From positions 70,104,692 to 70,168,691 of the forward strand of contig OY987299.1 in assembly GCA_963920635.1 (NCBI GenBank): a stretch of 64,000 nt of DNA, in the 5' to 3' direction. Each line of letters begins with the position of its first letter. Position 1 is the stretch's first letter. The translations under genes were made by a program, and so were the position numbers. Shown here in pieces: positions 1 through 11,861 of this stretch. The DNA comes from Pseudeuparius sepicola (lineage: Eukaryota; Arthropoda; Insecta; Coleoptera; Anthribidae). The notes beneath the pieces are model-generated. The model was not told where the DNA came from, did not search any database, and saw nothing but the letters and a program-made list of their open reading frames with translations.

Positions 1-413
1 TTTTTTTTTTGCTTTCAAACTGCTTGTTTCAGGACACCCTATATCTCAGTAATAATATGTGAGTGGGCATTTTTTTAGTGGGAATTTTTCTTTACCTAAA
101 ACAAATGCATCTACTGTATTCATTTGAAAATTCCGCTCCCCAGTATTTTTACGCTGTGATTTTTTTTACATAAACACCAACAAACCCAACTTTAAAATAT
201 TAAATAAGACCATACCCCCCTTGTGATATATCATTCTAAAGCGAGTTTAATTTGACAAGCAGCGATACTGTGTTGTTAAAATCGGTTGAATTTTATGGAA
301 GTGATGGACAAAATAATAATACTTTTTTTGTACTAATTGCTGTAAAGTTTTTATTGAAGTATATTTGATTTTTAAAAGATATTTGTGCTATACCATTTTT
401 TAAATTAGTTAAA

Positions 414-1296
414 AGCTGGTCACAGACGGGCGTAATTGTCTTAAAACATCAACGCGCATTCATGGACGCCCGTTCAACAACGTCCGTCTGTGGTGATAAT
501 ACCGCCACGTACTTGAATGCGCGTTGAAGAAGTACGACGCACTTTTGAACCTGGTCTCGCTGAAAACATGTGTGTGCATTAATGAATGCAAGTTGATGTT
601 TTACCGTGTGTGTTAACAAACGCGCATCATTGCCGCGGTTTTCTTCAGTGAAGTAGGTATATACTATTTTAAAATTTCTTCTGTCAGCTCGAGTTTATTG
701 ATTATTGATTATTCCGGATTTATTAGAATAAAAACTTCAAATTTTGTTTATTACCGCACTATAAATATATTTTCTCCTCGGATATAATAAATGTAGTTAC
801 TACTTAGCAGACAGTTTTTTTTATATAGAAGTTTTATTATGACAGAGTAATACAACAATCATGTCAGACTTAAGAAATTTAAGTTGAAATTTCGTAAGAG
901 AATTTATTGGGTTATATCGAGGTCATCCTTGTTTATAGAAAACCAAGTCAAAGGAGTACCTTGACAAAAATAAAAAAAATTCAGCCTATATTATTTTGCA
1001 GGAAAAATTAAAAGTTGTACAGCCAGATGCGACTAAGAATACAGTTGTACAAAAAATTAACAGTGCGTGGTGGATTGAGAAGAGAATTTAAAAAGATAGC
1101 GCACGCCACTGCAATCAAATGCAACTTAGCCGACATCGTTCTGACAAGAATATGCGTTCGTGTATGTCGTTTACCGCGAACTGATGTGTTAAAACATCAA
1201 TCAAGGTGTGTGGATAAATCATAGTTTACGTTGATGCGCAACGTATATGAATGCGCGTTGATGGTTTAAGACAATTACGCCCGTCTGTGACCAGCT
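414..1296. mobile_element. 883-bp TIR DNA transposon, non-autonomous
   Basis: The two ends (414-463 and 1247-1296) are inverted copies of about 50 bp differing at one position, beginning AGCTGGTCACAGACGGGCGT. Just inside the left end lies a second inverted match to the TIR (ACGCCCGT near 466-473), so the end itself can fold. The 69-codon open frame inside (1015-1224) resembles no family I know. I cannot define a target duplication, so the superfamily is unassigned. Nearly intact TIRs suggest recent activity. Confidence 0.85.
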
Positions 1297-1575
1297 ATTA
1301 ATAACAAAAAATACAAGCTTGATAAAAAGTCACAACTTTTTCATATTAGCGTACATTATTGGAGCTCGAATTTTCTTGGTACCGTACGTCTTTTCTTAGT
1401 AAAAATGTAGTCATCATGGTGTCTGCCTTAGCGTAGGGAACCGAAATAAAAATAAATAAAATATTGGTATTTTGTCTTGCCAGATGCTATTAAAATTCTT
1501 ATTTTGCTCAAATTTGGCAGTCTGTAGAATGGAATGCTCTGTATATTTTTTATTCAAATTTTGTATATGAGAGTT

Positions 1576-2810
1576 TTAGGGTGGCCTGATTAACGCTGTG
1601 GGGTGATGTTTTAAATAAAAAACATAGAACAAGTAAAGGAGTGGTCCCAGAATCGACCCCTGGGGCACACTAGATGTTACTGCAGAAAAATCGGATGAAG
1701 CATTTTCAATAAGACCTTTTTGATATCGAAAGCTAAGGTAGTTCCTGAAAAAAGAGCATGACAATTCATCAAAACCGTAGTAAATTAATTTAGAGATCAG
1801 AAGCAAGTGATCAAGTGTATCGAACGCCTTTGAGTAATCCAATGAGACCAGACCAGTGGAAAGACAGGAGTCAAGTGCTGAAAACACATTGCCAGTAATA
1901 TTTAGCAAAAGTGTGATTGTGCTAAAACTCTTACGAAATCCAGATTGGATGTCAGTGACAATTCCTAGTGCATTAGATTTTAAATTAAGCACAATGGATT
2001 TAACATCATCAATAGTTGCGAGATTAAATGAGAAAGAGAGATCTTGATCAAACTTATTATTATTATAGAAATTTGATGTTTCAGGGCAACAATTTGGAGA
2101 ACTGTACACAGACGAAAAATATTTATTAACATCAGCAGGAATTTTAAGATTGTCAGGCAAGGGTACACCGTTACTTGATCTAATATTAAGTGACTTGAGA
2201 GACTTCCACAGTTCTCTACTGTTATTTAATTTTGACTGCTGAGTTAAGTATGCCCTTTTTTCTTGTCGCACAGAAGTGATTAATAAATTACGCAGGTTTT
2301 TGTAGCGAGCAAGGTCAGCTACTGTTCTACTTCTTTTATAAGTTTTAAGTAATTTATCTCTTAACTTCATCATGTCTTTTATGACGGGTGTGAGCCCCAT
2401 GGTTTTGTTATTTTAGATTCTACGTAGGGCACATGCCTGTCGAAGATAGTCATAATCAGTTCGTTAAGTATTAAATTTTTTTTATCAATATTATTTTCAT
2501 ACAATATATCATTAAATGGTATTTTTAAAAGGTCTTCATTAAATTCATTTAGTGAGAAGTTTTTAAAGCTTCTGTATCTGAGCAGTAAGGGTTGGGATTT
2601 TATACTAACTGACAAATTAACCTCGCAAAATACACCCAAATGATCTGAAAGGCCAGGATCAATGACACCTGAGTCAGATAATAATTGACGGTTATTTGTA
2701 AAAATCACGTGAAGTAAGCTCTGGTTAGTGGTGGTTACACGGGTTGGTTCTGAAATTAACTGCTCAAAATTGTAAGACTCAAAGCAATGTGCCACTGGGT
2801 TACTGGGCAT
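1576..2810 (-). pseudogene. CR1/Jockey-group LINE fragment: endonuclease C-terminus plus reverse transcriptase N-terminal half
   Basis: Read on the minus strand, 2810-2379 encodes the end of an APE-type endonuclease, including the catalytic SDH in GLSDHLGVF. A frame overlapping by 22 bases (2400-1576) continues into the linker and the first half of the reverse transcriptase. RT landmarks are LDYSKAFDTLDH (first catalytic Asp) and SVPQGSILGPLLYL. The YADD box and everything beyond are missing, as are ORF1 and the endonuclease N-terminus, so the copy is truncated at both ends and frameshifted near 2390. The clade is judged only from these motifs. Confidence 0.85.
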
Positions 2811-3950
2811 ATAACGTCACAAATCAAGGCTTTTACATCAAAATTTTTAATTAATAACTACGTTATATATTCTCTTAGGTAATTAATAAAAAAAAGAACA
2901 TTTAAGCCACTCACCAACATTTGATTCTAAAAAAATAAATTAATAAAATCAAAACCTTTTATTATTATTATTACAAAATGTATGTAGGTACTAATAAAAG
3001 TTACATCCTGTATATTTCATTTTATTTTACTTTGCACAAAGATGTGCTCTACGAGGCAAACAAATACAAACTGAACGTGTTTACCTGACTCGCTGACCCT
3101 ATAGTAGTAGTCGAGCAGCTGCCTATTGTCTGCCTTGTTCTTTTTTGAAAGGGTTTTATTTCACAGTATCGAATGTACACAACCGTTTGATGTTCTTTTT
3201 TAAATGTTATATCTTTATAAATAACGTTATTTTAACAGTAATATTTAAATTATGTATATAAAAATTAAACAATCGAATAAAGAGACAAAAATCGTGCATT
3301 TTTGAACTATAAAGCCTGGGGTATTTTTATTTACCAACATTTAAAAAAATCATCAAAATCGGAGTAGGTTTGACCGGTTCCGAGATAAAAATGTAGCTCT
3401 CTTCACTATTGACTTCAAATCCGGTATGTAGTAATAGGTCTTCAAGGCCCACAGATAAACTGTAGAACTGCCTATTTAGATTCAACTGTGGCTTCAGTGG
3501 CGGTAACTAGCACCCATTTTTTAAACATAATTTTTACACCAATGGCTTTTGAAAATTATTGGTTGATTTTTTAAATTTCTATTACTTATTTCTGTTACTT
3601 TTTCATAAACTAAAAAAATCATTCGTGATAGCTGGTAGTGGAATCCCAAAATGAGGAAGATGGTCTGTTTAGCGTGTTTCTCCTTTATGGCTTTAAATTT
3701 AAATTGGGCACTTCTTCCATATACCTGTGGGCCCTGAAGACCTGTTACTATATATTCAAGTTTGGACTCGAGATCTCCTTTTGTTCCAGAAACACAAAGT
3801 AAAATATGAAAACAATTATTTTCTTAAACACTATTTCAAAAATAGGAACTTTTTGTTCTTGAATGACTTTTTCTACAAACTGTCAAAGTTTGTTTACAAA
3901 ACCGCGGATTTGTTTACTGTTTACTAACATTTACTAACGATTTACTGACC

Positions 3951-4013
3951 ATAACGGTATGTCAGCTAGGAGAACGAAAATTAAACTCGTTCTCCTAGCT
4001 GACATACTGTTAT
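3951..4013. repeat. 63-bp perfect-type hairpin
   Basis: Arms of 27 bases (3951-3977 and 3987-4013) are reverse complements apart from one difference and enclose a 9-base AT-rich loop. The arm contains GTCAGCTAGGAGAACGA. It may be a tiny inverted-repeat element or produce a structured RNA in the intron; nothing shows which. Confidence 0.8.
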
Positions 4014-4490
4014 CCGTGTATCGTGGTTAGAACTGAGGTGTGCGGCTCGTGTCGCACCGCACTTTCGCGAGTTCAAAAGAGAGGGGGGAGGTCCCTCCTT
4101 TCTAGAGAAGGGGAACTTCATCCGAGCGAGAGTATAGTCCCGTTGGAGCTCTGAGCATGTACATTATAGGTTATTTTAAATATCGATTGAAGTGTAACTA
4201 CAAATTCTTTATTTTTGCTCATGGTAATATATCATTACCTAAACTACAAACTTTACTTTCATTATTTCCTTCCACCTGAAAATTTTTCAGACAATAGTTG
4301 ACATTATGCTTGAAGCAATAAAAAAATCAGCTGGCTGTCTGCTGGGGGCTGATGTATTTATATAAGCGAGCGGCTTTCACACCTGGCTTCTGCGCCACAC
4401 CTTTCACTGCGTCAGCTACCTTTCCCCCGACGTACAGCTAGCTGACTTTCTTTTAATTTAATCAAACCTCTAAGTATACCAACTGACAAA

Positions 4491-4622
4491 TTTTCAATCG
4501 AGAGGAAATCACTGAAAATAGTTTCTCTTTTTTCATGTTCGTATGATGTTCCTTTAATTATTAGATTAACTATTATCTGACAAATTTTCAGCCGGGGGAA
4601 ATGATTGAAAATACATATTTTT
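4491..4622. repeat. Two diverged copies of a CTGACAAATTTTCA-containing motif
   Basis: A roughly 45-bp segment with CTGACAAATTTTCA followed by a GGAAAT and TGAAAATA block occurs at about 4491-4536 and again at 4578-4622. A reversed piece lies near 4276-4295. Function unknown. Confidence 0.5.
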
Positions 4623-4750
4623 TACTTGTTTGGGAGGGTGCCATTGTCCAACCCACCAATGGTACCCCAGCCGACGTTCACGATGCTTCATAACATAACT
4701 GAGTGAAGTATATTACGAATAATCGGCCGAGAGGATGTTGGTCGAACAAA

Positions 4751-4772
4751 TCTGTCAGTGGCTCCCGGGCTA
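4751..4772. repeat. Isolated transposon terminus (CTCCCGGGCTATA)
   Basis: The sequence ending CTCCCGGGCTATA closely matches the right terminus of the foldback element at 58022-59785 and resembles the TIR of the element at 45595-49773. No matching left end was found nearby, so this is probably a truncated relative. Confidence 0.4.
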
Positions 4773-5085
4773 TAAGTAGTTAAATCACAATGTCGGGAAT
4801 TTTTATCGTTCCATGTTTTGTACAAACTCGTTTTAAGGGATATTCAATGCAGTGGCATAGTTAAAAATTTTATAAAATTGTCCCTAATATGATTCCTCTA
4901 TTTTGACACAAAAAGTATATCGTATTTACAAATCACTGATATCAGAGGTCTTTCCAAATATGTGGTTAAGTTCTCTTTTTAAAAATTAATTTATGAGAAA
5001 ACTGATTGTAAATTTGCATATACCATTGCTATACAATATTTTATTGAATTTAATCATTGTATGGTTTTCCTTAACATTTAATCAG

Positions 5086-5243
5086 TGCTGAGCGTTTATT
5101 GCATGTTTTTCATGAAGAACCAGTTTCTATTTCAAAAGTAAATTATCGCCTTATATGGTGTCCATATCTGCCAAGTTTTGACGACGATGGAGATTCCAAT
5201 GATGAGCCGGAGAAGATGTTTGTGGTTTTAAATAGTACAAGAG
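5086..5243 (+). CDS. Edc4: EDC4/Ge-1 internal exon (WD40 region)
   Basis: EDC4 (Ge-1) is a P-body scaffold that couples DCP2 to DCP1 and promotes mRNA decapping; its N-terminal part is a WD40 propeller. This exon has an acceptor (TTTAATCAG at 5077-5085) and a strong donor (GTAAGA at 5244). It encodes about 52 residues, including VNYRLIWCPYLPSF, an acidic loop and EKMFVVLNSTR. It starts with the last base of a codon and ends with the first base of an Ala codon, completed by the CT that opens the exon at 57087. The joined reading RAEVHNVGML fits the family's RAEVW-type propeller strand. Family assignment rests on recall of EDC4 motifs, strongest in the later exons. Confidence 0.82.
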
Positions 5244-5523
5244 GTAAGAAAAAACCCAGTTATTTATGCAGGCTTAGAAAACCATAACTCTTTTGTGAGA
5301 ATAATAGGCTGGAGGGAGGTGAATACCGGGAATGCTGTGCTTGTTGAGAATTGCAATTTATTTACTCCAGGTTGTTATTCTCCCAAAATAGCGTCTTGAC
5401 ATTAACTCGGTCAACAAGTATTTTCAATTTGAGGTCTCGACTTTCTGAAATTATAACATAGATAACATTAACGGGAATGGAGGGAGAATTAACTAATTTT
5501 ATACATTATACTACGAAGGAATA

Positions 5524-6258
5524 GAAGGGCCACACAACTTTTATTTTATAATTCACACTTTAAATTGTGAATTAGCGCCAGTGGCGTAACTACCGGGAGG
5601 CAGAGGAGGCAATGGCCTCTGGGCCCCAGACTCTTAGGGGCCCGTTTGGCATGAGTAGATAATAAAATTCTTAATATGTCAACACCCTCACAACAGTCGC
5701 AAGAAATCGCCATCTACATCACAATGGCAGAACTGTTTAAGACTGAAGCCGGTCGGTACAGTGCAGGGCGTAGCTATCAGAATTACCGACCAAGCAAAAA
5801 ACAAAAAACAGATAGGTACGATAGTTGAGGCATTCTAAAATCAAAGAGCGCAACGAAAAATTTTTTTAATAAAAAATATTGATTTCAAAAAGATTATTTG
5901 GGTATATTATTATTGCCTTGATACTTCCATATTTAAATAACTATTTCAATTTACCTAAGTTAAGTTTGTTTTTATTTTATTGATTGTTTAGTTTCAGAAT
6001 TACAGTTTATTTATGTTTAATTTTGTAGGTATTTGTTTTGCTATAAACATTCTATTTTATTTTTTTAACGTTTATGTTAAATTTTTTTATTACAACCTAA
6101 GGGGCCCCAAAAAAATCCTGCCTCCGGGCCCATATTTTGAAGTTACGCCACTGATTAGCACTAACTCACAGTTTAAAGTGTGAACAGTTTAACTGTGAAT
6201 TAGCGCTAACTCGCAGTTTAAAGTGTGAATTATAAAAATAAAAGTAGTGTGGCCCTTC
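5524..6258. mobile_element. TA-flanked TIR MITE, host for a nested hAT MITE
   Basis: Ends of roughly 42 bp beginning GAAGGGCCACAC are inverted copies (left arm from 5524, right arm ending 6258) and both are flanked by TA (5522-5523, 6259-6260). The TA duplication suggests a Tc1/mariner-type MITE. Inside, short inverted and direct copies of a TTCACACTTTAAA motif recur. The hAT MITE at 5579-6153 is inserted in its left half. Confidence 0.8.
5579..6153. mobile_element. 575-bp hAT-type MITE (CAGTGGCGTAAC termini)
   Basis: The ends read CAGTGGCGTAAC and GTTACGCCACTG. Flanking 8-bp sequences ATTAGCGC (5571-5578) and ATTAGCAC (6154-6161) are a target duplication with one change, as expected for hAT transposition. 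Subterminal GGGCCCC blocks are also inverted. No transposase is present. Confidence 0.88.
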
Positions 6259-6344
6259 TACGCATTCATATTATAATTTTATATACATTTTATTTTTGAT
6301 GTTTTAAAAGTACAATATTATTTTGAAACGATGTATTTTTTTAC

Positions 6345-6686
6345 TATTTCGGGGTACTATTTCCAAAAAATGGACTAAAAAAATTTGCTTCATAAGTAAG
6401 TCTCAAAGTAGAACAAATGCGTTTCCTAATAATTTAAATAAAGTAATTTTTTCCAATAAACTTACCTTATTTAAGGCTATGTACTTTTGAAGATACAGAG
6501 CCTAAAACATTTCGGGATGATAATATTAATGTTATGTCTGTATCTTGAAAAGTAAAACCTTGAATGGATAAGTTTGTTGGAAAAAGCTACTTTATTTAAA
6601 GTAAGAAACACATTTTTTCCTACTTTGAGTCTTGCTTATGGAGCAAATTTTTCAGTTCATTTTTCAGAAATACCTACCCTGAAATA
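6345..6686. mobile_element. Foldback element of about 340 bp
   Basis: Left-half motifs (TATTTCGGGGTA, AATTTGCTTCATAAG, ACTCAAAGTAG) recur as diverged reverse complements in the right half, so the whole segment can form one long hairpin centred near 6515. No coding potential. Confidence 0.7.
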
Positions 6687-7687
6687 ATACAAAAAAAGTC
6701 AAATTTACCATGAAACCACGACACATACCCAAAAATGCAGAGAGATCATTTTTGTTTACAATTAGAATTACTTAAAAAATTCAATACATTTTATTTTTGA
6801 ACAAGGTGATTTTTGTTTCTAAAAATAATTGTACTAATTACCCTCTTTTCCGACACTGATTGTTCAACATTTTTCATCTTTTCTGCTTCAGAATTTCAGA
6901 TGCTGTATGCCTACTACAAGTATATTCATTTTTTAATACCTGCTACACATTTTGCGGTGCTGTTTAATAAACTTTCCTGTTTAGGTAACTCCTGTCTTAC
7001 TAACATTATAACATAACTATTATTGCACATTTCCATGGGTAACTAGACTTTATGTCAACCACAAAATACACAGGTATATTATCAATATTTTTCTTAAATT
7101 TTTGTAGGAAAAACAGAACAAACAGGCAAGTGGGACACATCAAATTAATAGGACATTTTGATTAACAAAACAGGCATAATGAAACTTTTACAGATAATTG
7201 TTTAATTTAAGCCCAAGGGTCTCTAAATTTCAATGATAAATTCTGTTGGGTCTTGAAAACAATTTTTATGTTAAACTTTTTTCCTACCACCGATTTTTTC
7301 TGTCAAGAAGTAGCCAAGATATTTTGGGTGAGCCACTTATACAGTGTGGGCCAAACAGTTTGCAACATATGGGAATTTTTTTATCATTGTGATATTAAAA
7401 ATTGTATTCGGGGGATCTTCTCAAAAAGTTATTTAGAAAAGTTTTAGAATGTAATTTTAGACCTTTGTGCAATTTGAGGTAGGTAGTTACTAAAAAAAAT
7501 TGAAAATTAAATTTTTTAAAAATATATTTTCCTTGTTCCTTTTTTATTTCATTTTTTTCAATTAAATACAACCAGAATGTATTTGATGCAAAAAATATGT
7601 ATTTGTTCTGTTGTTACACAAATAAGTAGACTTAATTGAAAAATCACCTTTTAGTAAGGTAAGGTCGATTCGCATGAGAGAGGAGAG
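6687..7687. other. Intronic stretch without a recognised gene
   Basis: AT-rich sequence with short open frames that look like noise. A CAGTGTGGGCCAAA-like transposon terminus may lie at about 7342-7360. Nothing else was recognised. Confidence 0.4.
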
Positions 7688-8754
7688 CTAGTTACACAAG
7701 TAGGCATTATTGGAGTGAATGGAACAGCACTTCCTCCAGTGTGGGTGTTTCCAAGGAAAAAAATTTGACAAACATCGTATGCTAAGTGATATTCCAGAAG
7801 AGTATGACGCAACTGGCTTAGTTCATTCATCTGGGTGGATGACCAGCGATAATTTTTTATTAGTTTTGGAACATTTTGTAGCTCATGTTCGATGTTCTAA
7901 AGAACGCCAAGTCATTCTCATAATGGTCAATCATGAATCTCATTTATCTGTTCCTGCAATTGATTACTGCAAAGAAAATGGTATTTCAATTCTAACTCTT
8001 CCACATCTAACAAATTGCAACCTTTAGATAGGACTATTTTCGGCCCATTCAAAAGATGTTTCAACCCAGGGGCAGATGACTGGATGCTCTCTCATCCAGG
8101 ACAGTCGTTGTCAATTTATGACCTGGCACCAATATGCATGAAAGCTTGGGATCGATCTGCAACTCCCTCAAACATAAAATCTGGGTTCCGTTGCACTGGA
8201 ATTTGGCCGCTTGATAAAAATATTTTTAGTGAAGAAGACTTCCTTTGCTCTTTTGTCACAGATAGGATAGCGCTGATACTCCAGAATGCGAGGAAATTGC
8301 AGAAAAGAAATTGATAAAAAAGATACCACAAATCGATCAAAAGAAAATAGAGAAAGTAAAGAGAAAAGTTATGAGCGACTTTTCTTCCTATAGGAGCAAG
8401 TGCTTTACAAAGACTCATCCTCAGACTTGGATTTGAAACAGTGAGGATGAGGATGAGAACCTTACAAAACTTGAAGTCCACAGTTTCGTTGTTTGCAAAG
8501 TGTTTGGGAAAAAATCAGTCAGTTATGGCGCTAAAATAGAAGAAGTTGTTGTGGATCGCTACAACGTGAAATTTTTGAAAAAGCAAGTTGCTTCTAACTG
8601 GTTTAGATTTAGCGAAGAGCCTCCAGCATTTGTGTCATATGCAGAAGTGATTTTGAAACTACCAAATCCTTTGACAGACCGAAGTGCCAGATATTTAGAT
8701 ATTATATATTTACCGAGTACAGCTTATCTTAATGCCGAAGTTATTTATTTTTAA
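7688..8754 (+). pseudogene. Pogo/Tigger-type DDE transposase remnant (5' truncated)
   Basis: The frame starting near 7688 encodes GELVTQVGIIGVNGTALPP and then the DDE core: SSGWMTSDNFLLVLEHFV, LIMVNHESHLSV and a frameshifted continuation ILTLPHLTNCN / LQPLDRTIFGPFK. Next come SNIKSGFRCTGIWPLDKNIF and a C-terminal part at 8443-8754. This layout is that of the CENP-B/jerky-like pogo transposases of the Tc1/mariner superfamily. The usual LDNHxSH is MVNHESH, so a catalytic Asp is lost. The N-terminal DNA-binding domain and first Asp are absent, and frames change near 8015 and 8320-8440. A possible 3' terminus with GTCCAGACCCTCCC lies near 8850-8890. Confidence 0.85.
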
Positions 8755-8930
8755 AGATTTTTTATCTAATCGTTTATTTGTTTTTAAGAATATTTAAAGA
8801 TATGTTTCTCAAATAAACATTTTGCATAATATTTTGCTTATTTATTTATTGTCCAGACCCTCCCCATTATTAGGGAGGGTTGGACATATTACATATGGCT
8901 ATATATATGTTTGTAATTCATAATGATGTA

Positions 8931-8975
8931 ATACCTTATATATATATATGCAAATATGTATATAAGATGCATATA
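8931..8975. repeat. TA-rich microsatellite at the LINE 3' end
   Basis: An irregular TATATATA / ATGCAAATATG tract directly abuts the 3' end of the minus-strand LINE at about 8971. It may be the element's tail or a pre-existing target. Confidence 0.5.
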
Positions 8976-11140
8976 TCAATCGGTCTGATCCCAAAATATT
9001 AGTTCTATCTCTCTAGTGCAGGGGGTGTACGCCTTAAATCGGCCTGGCAAGTAGGCCACAGTGGGCTCGTTGTGCCCCCATGGCCAGCGTGACACGGCCA
9101 GGCAGCAGTGTCTGGTGAGGACCCTCACCATTCTCTTTAACTCCGACCTTGGCAGACGCAGCAGCTCCCTAGACAGGATGGTCGACGGCCCACGAATCAT
9201 GAGCCTAGTCTGCCTCATCCCCGGAGCCTGGCGCCTCTCCTCAACGAACCTGCTATACAGCCATTTGTCGAGGGCTCCAATTGCGACCCGTGGCGCAATC
9301 CCCATTATTGGTTTTGGCTCCACCGGTCTTATCATGGATCCCTCTAGCCAGTAGATCCGCAGTCTCATTCCCCGCTATGCCCGAGTGACCACGCACCCAC
9401 GATAGAACAACCTTGTTCCCTTCGACCACCAGCCTGAGCAAACTCATTCTACAGTCCTCCATCAATGGGGACCAGGTATGGTTTGCTCTTAGCGCCTGTA
9501 AAGCCGCTTTACTGTCAGAGCAGAAGGTCAGCTTCCAGCCCTTGACTCTGAGCCTGAGCGATTCCTCTGTCCCCATCATGATGGCGAACACCTTTGCCTG
9601 AAACACGTTGGTGGTGACTACCTCCCGAGGGAGGTAGTCAACCTCCTAGCCAGTTCCTGACAAAAGGCTTCTGCCCCCGTTCCCTCCTCCCACTTTGGAT
9701 CCATCTGTGTACCAGACGAGCCCGCCATGGGCGTAGCTATTCCTTTCGGCCCACCCCTCCCCCTGTCTGGAAAGACAAAGTGGAGTCAGCCGTGGAAGGC
9801 GATGGAAGGCGTCTGCACATCCCTTCTCATTTCCAGGATGGGAACCACCTCCCTCAGCTCTGACCACAGCTGCCGGTGCCCGTGAACCGAGCCTTGAGGA
9901 AAAAAAAGGTTGAGACCCTCTAGGCTGAGGGCCGCCTTGTCCGCCTCGTACTCCACCACCCAATGGAGGCAGCCCCACCAGGGTTTAAAAGCCAGGGTGG
10001 GCGTCGTTCTCAGGGTGCCAGTTATGGACAGGCAGGCAAGGCGCTGTATCTTGTCCAATGCCGTCCCTGGTCTGGTCCTGCGGGTGCTGGACCACCATGT
10101 GACGGCCCCATGAGAAATCATGGGAACAATCATCGCCCTGTAAATCCAGAGCATGATCCTAGGATTCAATCCCCACGAGGTGCCAACGGCTCTGCGACAC
10201 GCCCAAAGCGCATTGCACGCCTTCTTGGTCCTCATGAGAATATGCTCCTCAAAGGTCAATCTGGAATCCAACCAGACTCCCAGATTTAACCTTCTTTCTA
10301 TCCTCAAGGTGAACCCCACGTAACTATGCGAGGAATGGGGTCCATCTCGCTCTTCTTGGTGAATATCACCAACTCAACCTTATTTGGGTTGACACTTATT
10401 CCGTTCAAATCGCACCACCATGAGAACCTCTCCAGAGCTCTGTTAAGGAGCTCCTCCAGAAGCCCTACATTGGTGCCTTGAACTAGGATCACTATATCGG
10501 CCGCGTACCCTTGTACGTAGACCCCCTGCTCCTCCTCCAGGATCCGTAGCAGCTCATCAACCACCATGCACCAAAGGAGGGGGGACAAAACCCCTCCCTG
10601 AGGAAACCCCTTGATGCATTGACGGTCACTCCGCACAGCACGGCCTCGACCGCCCTGCCAGTGAGCATGGAACGGGTCCACCTTACCAAGGCTTCCCCGA
10701 CCCCTACGCCCTCCACGGCCCTGCAGATCGAGTCCACTGTTGTGTTGTCAAACACCCCCTCTATGTCTAGAAAGACCCCCACCAAGAGTGATCCCCCCTC
10801 CAGTCCCTCGTCAAGCCTTGTGGTAAGATGGACCACGGACCTGCCCATGCATGCTGGGTGGTACACAGAGGGGCATTGAGAGCAAGCTGCTCCCTTAGAT
10901 ATCTGTCCACCAGCCTCTCCAGTGTCTTCATCAAGAAGCTGGTGAGGCTGATGGGTCTATAGGCCTTGGCATCGTATAATCACTGCCCCCGGCTTGGGGA
11001 TAAAAATCACCCTGATCTGCATCCACCGCCAGGGAATGTGCCCCCCGGCCACAGACGCCCGAAACACGCCCCCACGTCCCTCTGAAGAAGAGCCGGGAAG
11101 ACCCCATCCAGCCCAGCCGCCTTATATGGTGAGAAGTAGT
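8976..11140 (-). pseudogene. LINE ORF2 3' half: reverse transcriptase, RNase H and C-terminal region
   Basis: From high to low coordinate: RT finger with AYRPISLTSFLMKTLERLV (about 10960), VGVFLDIEGVFDN with a catalytic Asp (about 10790), FPQGGVLSPLLWCMVVDEL (about 10600), and GYAADIVILVQGT (about 10500), where the YADD box has become YAAD. The thumb follows. An RNase H domain lies at 9606-9253 (FCSDSKAALQALRANH, VVLSWVRGHSGIAGNETADL). The C-terminal part holds RQAPGMRQTRLM and a TRHCCLAVSRWPWGHNE segment ending near 8980. RNase H places it in the I/LOA/R1-like groups. Several frameshifts plus the YADD change make it inactive. Confidence 0.88.
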
Positions 11141-11390
11141 GAGAAGTAAGTAAGTAAGTAAGTTTATTTAGTTTCAGAAGACATTACAACATAAAGAAAT
11201 TACAATGCAATGTATGAAACGGGTCACACTTTATAAGAAAGACAGTACAAAATAAAGATGCCATAGACATCCCATTATAATACGAACACATTTACATATT
11301 AAAAAATTAAAAATTTAAAATATAAAAATTCAAAAATTTAAAAAAATAAAAATTCAAAAATTTAAAAACTCATTCACAGAATATGGTTCT
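11141..11390 (-). mobile_element. Truncated LINE 3' end with (TTAC)n tail
   Basis: On the minus strand the segment ends AAATAAACTTACTTACTTACTTACT, a polyadenylation-like signal followed by a 4-base microsatellite tail typical of CR1/Jockey-group 3' ends. It interrupts the larger LINE between its linker and RT. It is non-coding and contains AATTCAAAAATTT tandem iterations near 11310-11365. Confidence 0.6.
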
Positions 11391-11861
11391 ACTCTACACC
11401 TGGACCTGATGGCCCATCTGACCCTTTCCTCGTTGACCACCCTGGCGGCAGTGCCGTAGTCCGTGGTTGGCCAGCCACTTACCGTGACCCAATGTGGAAC
11501 CCGGGAAGTGAGTGGTCAACAACTGCAGCAGGGTTTCACGCGGGGATGAGGTAAACTCCCCCTCCCCCTCCCCAGTGGGAATGCTGCCCAGTTTTGCCAG
11601 AGAATCTCTCGAGAGCACCCTGCAGAGCCTAGAAGCTGCAGGTGTGCAATTGACGTCCTCGCAGTAGGCCCGCCAGGCACTTCTCTGAGTTCCTGATCTC
11701 ATGCTTGTAGAGTCTTTGGGAAGACCTGTAGTCCTCCCAGTGGACTCCGAGGCCGGAATGTTTGGCCCTATTCAGGATCCTACGAACCTGCCTTCTGAGG
11801 CATTCCAGGATGGCATTCCCCCCTTTGTCCTCCTTTTTAGGGGACAGACCATCATAGCAAG
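11391..11861 (-). pseudogene. LINE ORF2 linker between endonuclease and RT
   Basis: The minus strand encodes CYDGLSPKKEDKGG, RRILNRAKHSGLGVHWEDYR and, after a frame change near 11660, SAWRAYCEDVNCTPAASRL, DSLAKLGSIPTGEG and LLQLLTTHFPGST. This is the typical pre-RT linker of I/LOA/R1-type elements (the NRAK...W.DY...AC.LHK..HFPGS layout). It continues the frame broken at 17526 and runs towards the RT at 11140. Confidence 0.8.

Larger units (their letters stand above)
1..5085 (+). other. Presumed intron of EDC4 upstream of the first visible exon
   Basis: This stretch precedes the exon at 5086, which has a splice acceptor, so it is inferred to be intron. It opens with a T run and a GGACACCCTAT end typical of CAGGGTGTCC-type insect repeats (about 1-46). 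It then holds a TIR element (414-1296), a LINE fragment (1576-2810), a perfect hairpin (3951-4013) and a repeated motif near 4491-4622. I recognise no gene in 46-413, 2830-3950 or 4623-5085. No upstream EDC4 exon was recognised, so the previous exon lies outside the window or is too short to see. Confidence 0.6.

Noticed and set aside
1015..1224. 69-codon open frame in the TIR element
   Set aside because: Basic, Cys-containing but without family motifs; partly overlaps TIR-derived repeats.
4360..4380. TATTTATATAAGCG near 4367 as a core promoter
   Set aside because: A TATA-like string alone in AT-rich intronic DNA; no gene starts downstream except an internal exon with an acceptor.
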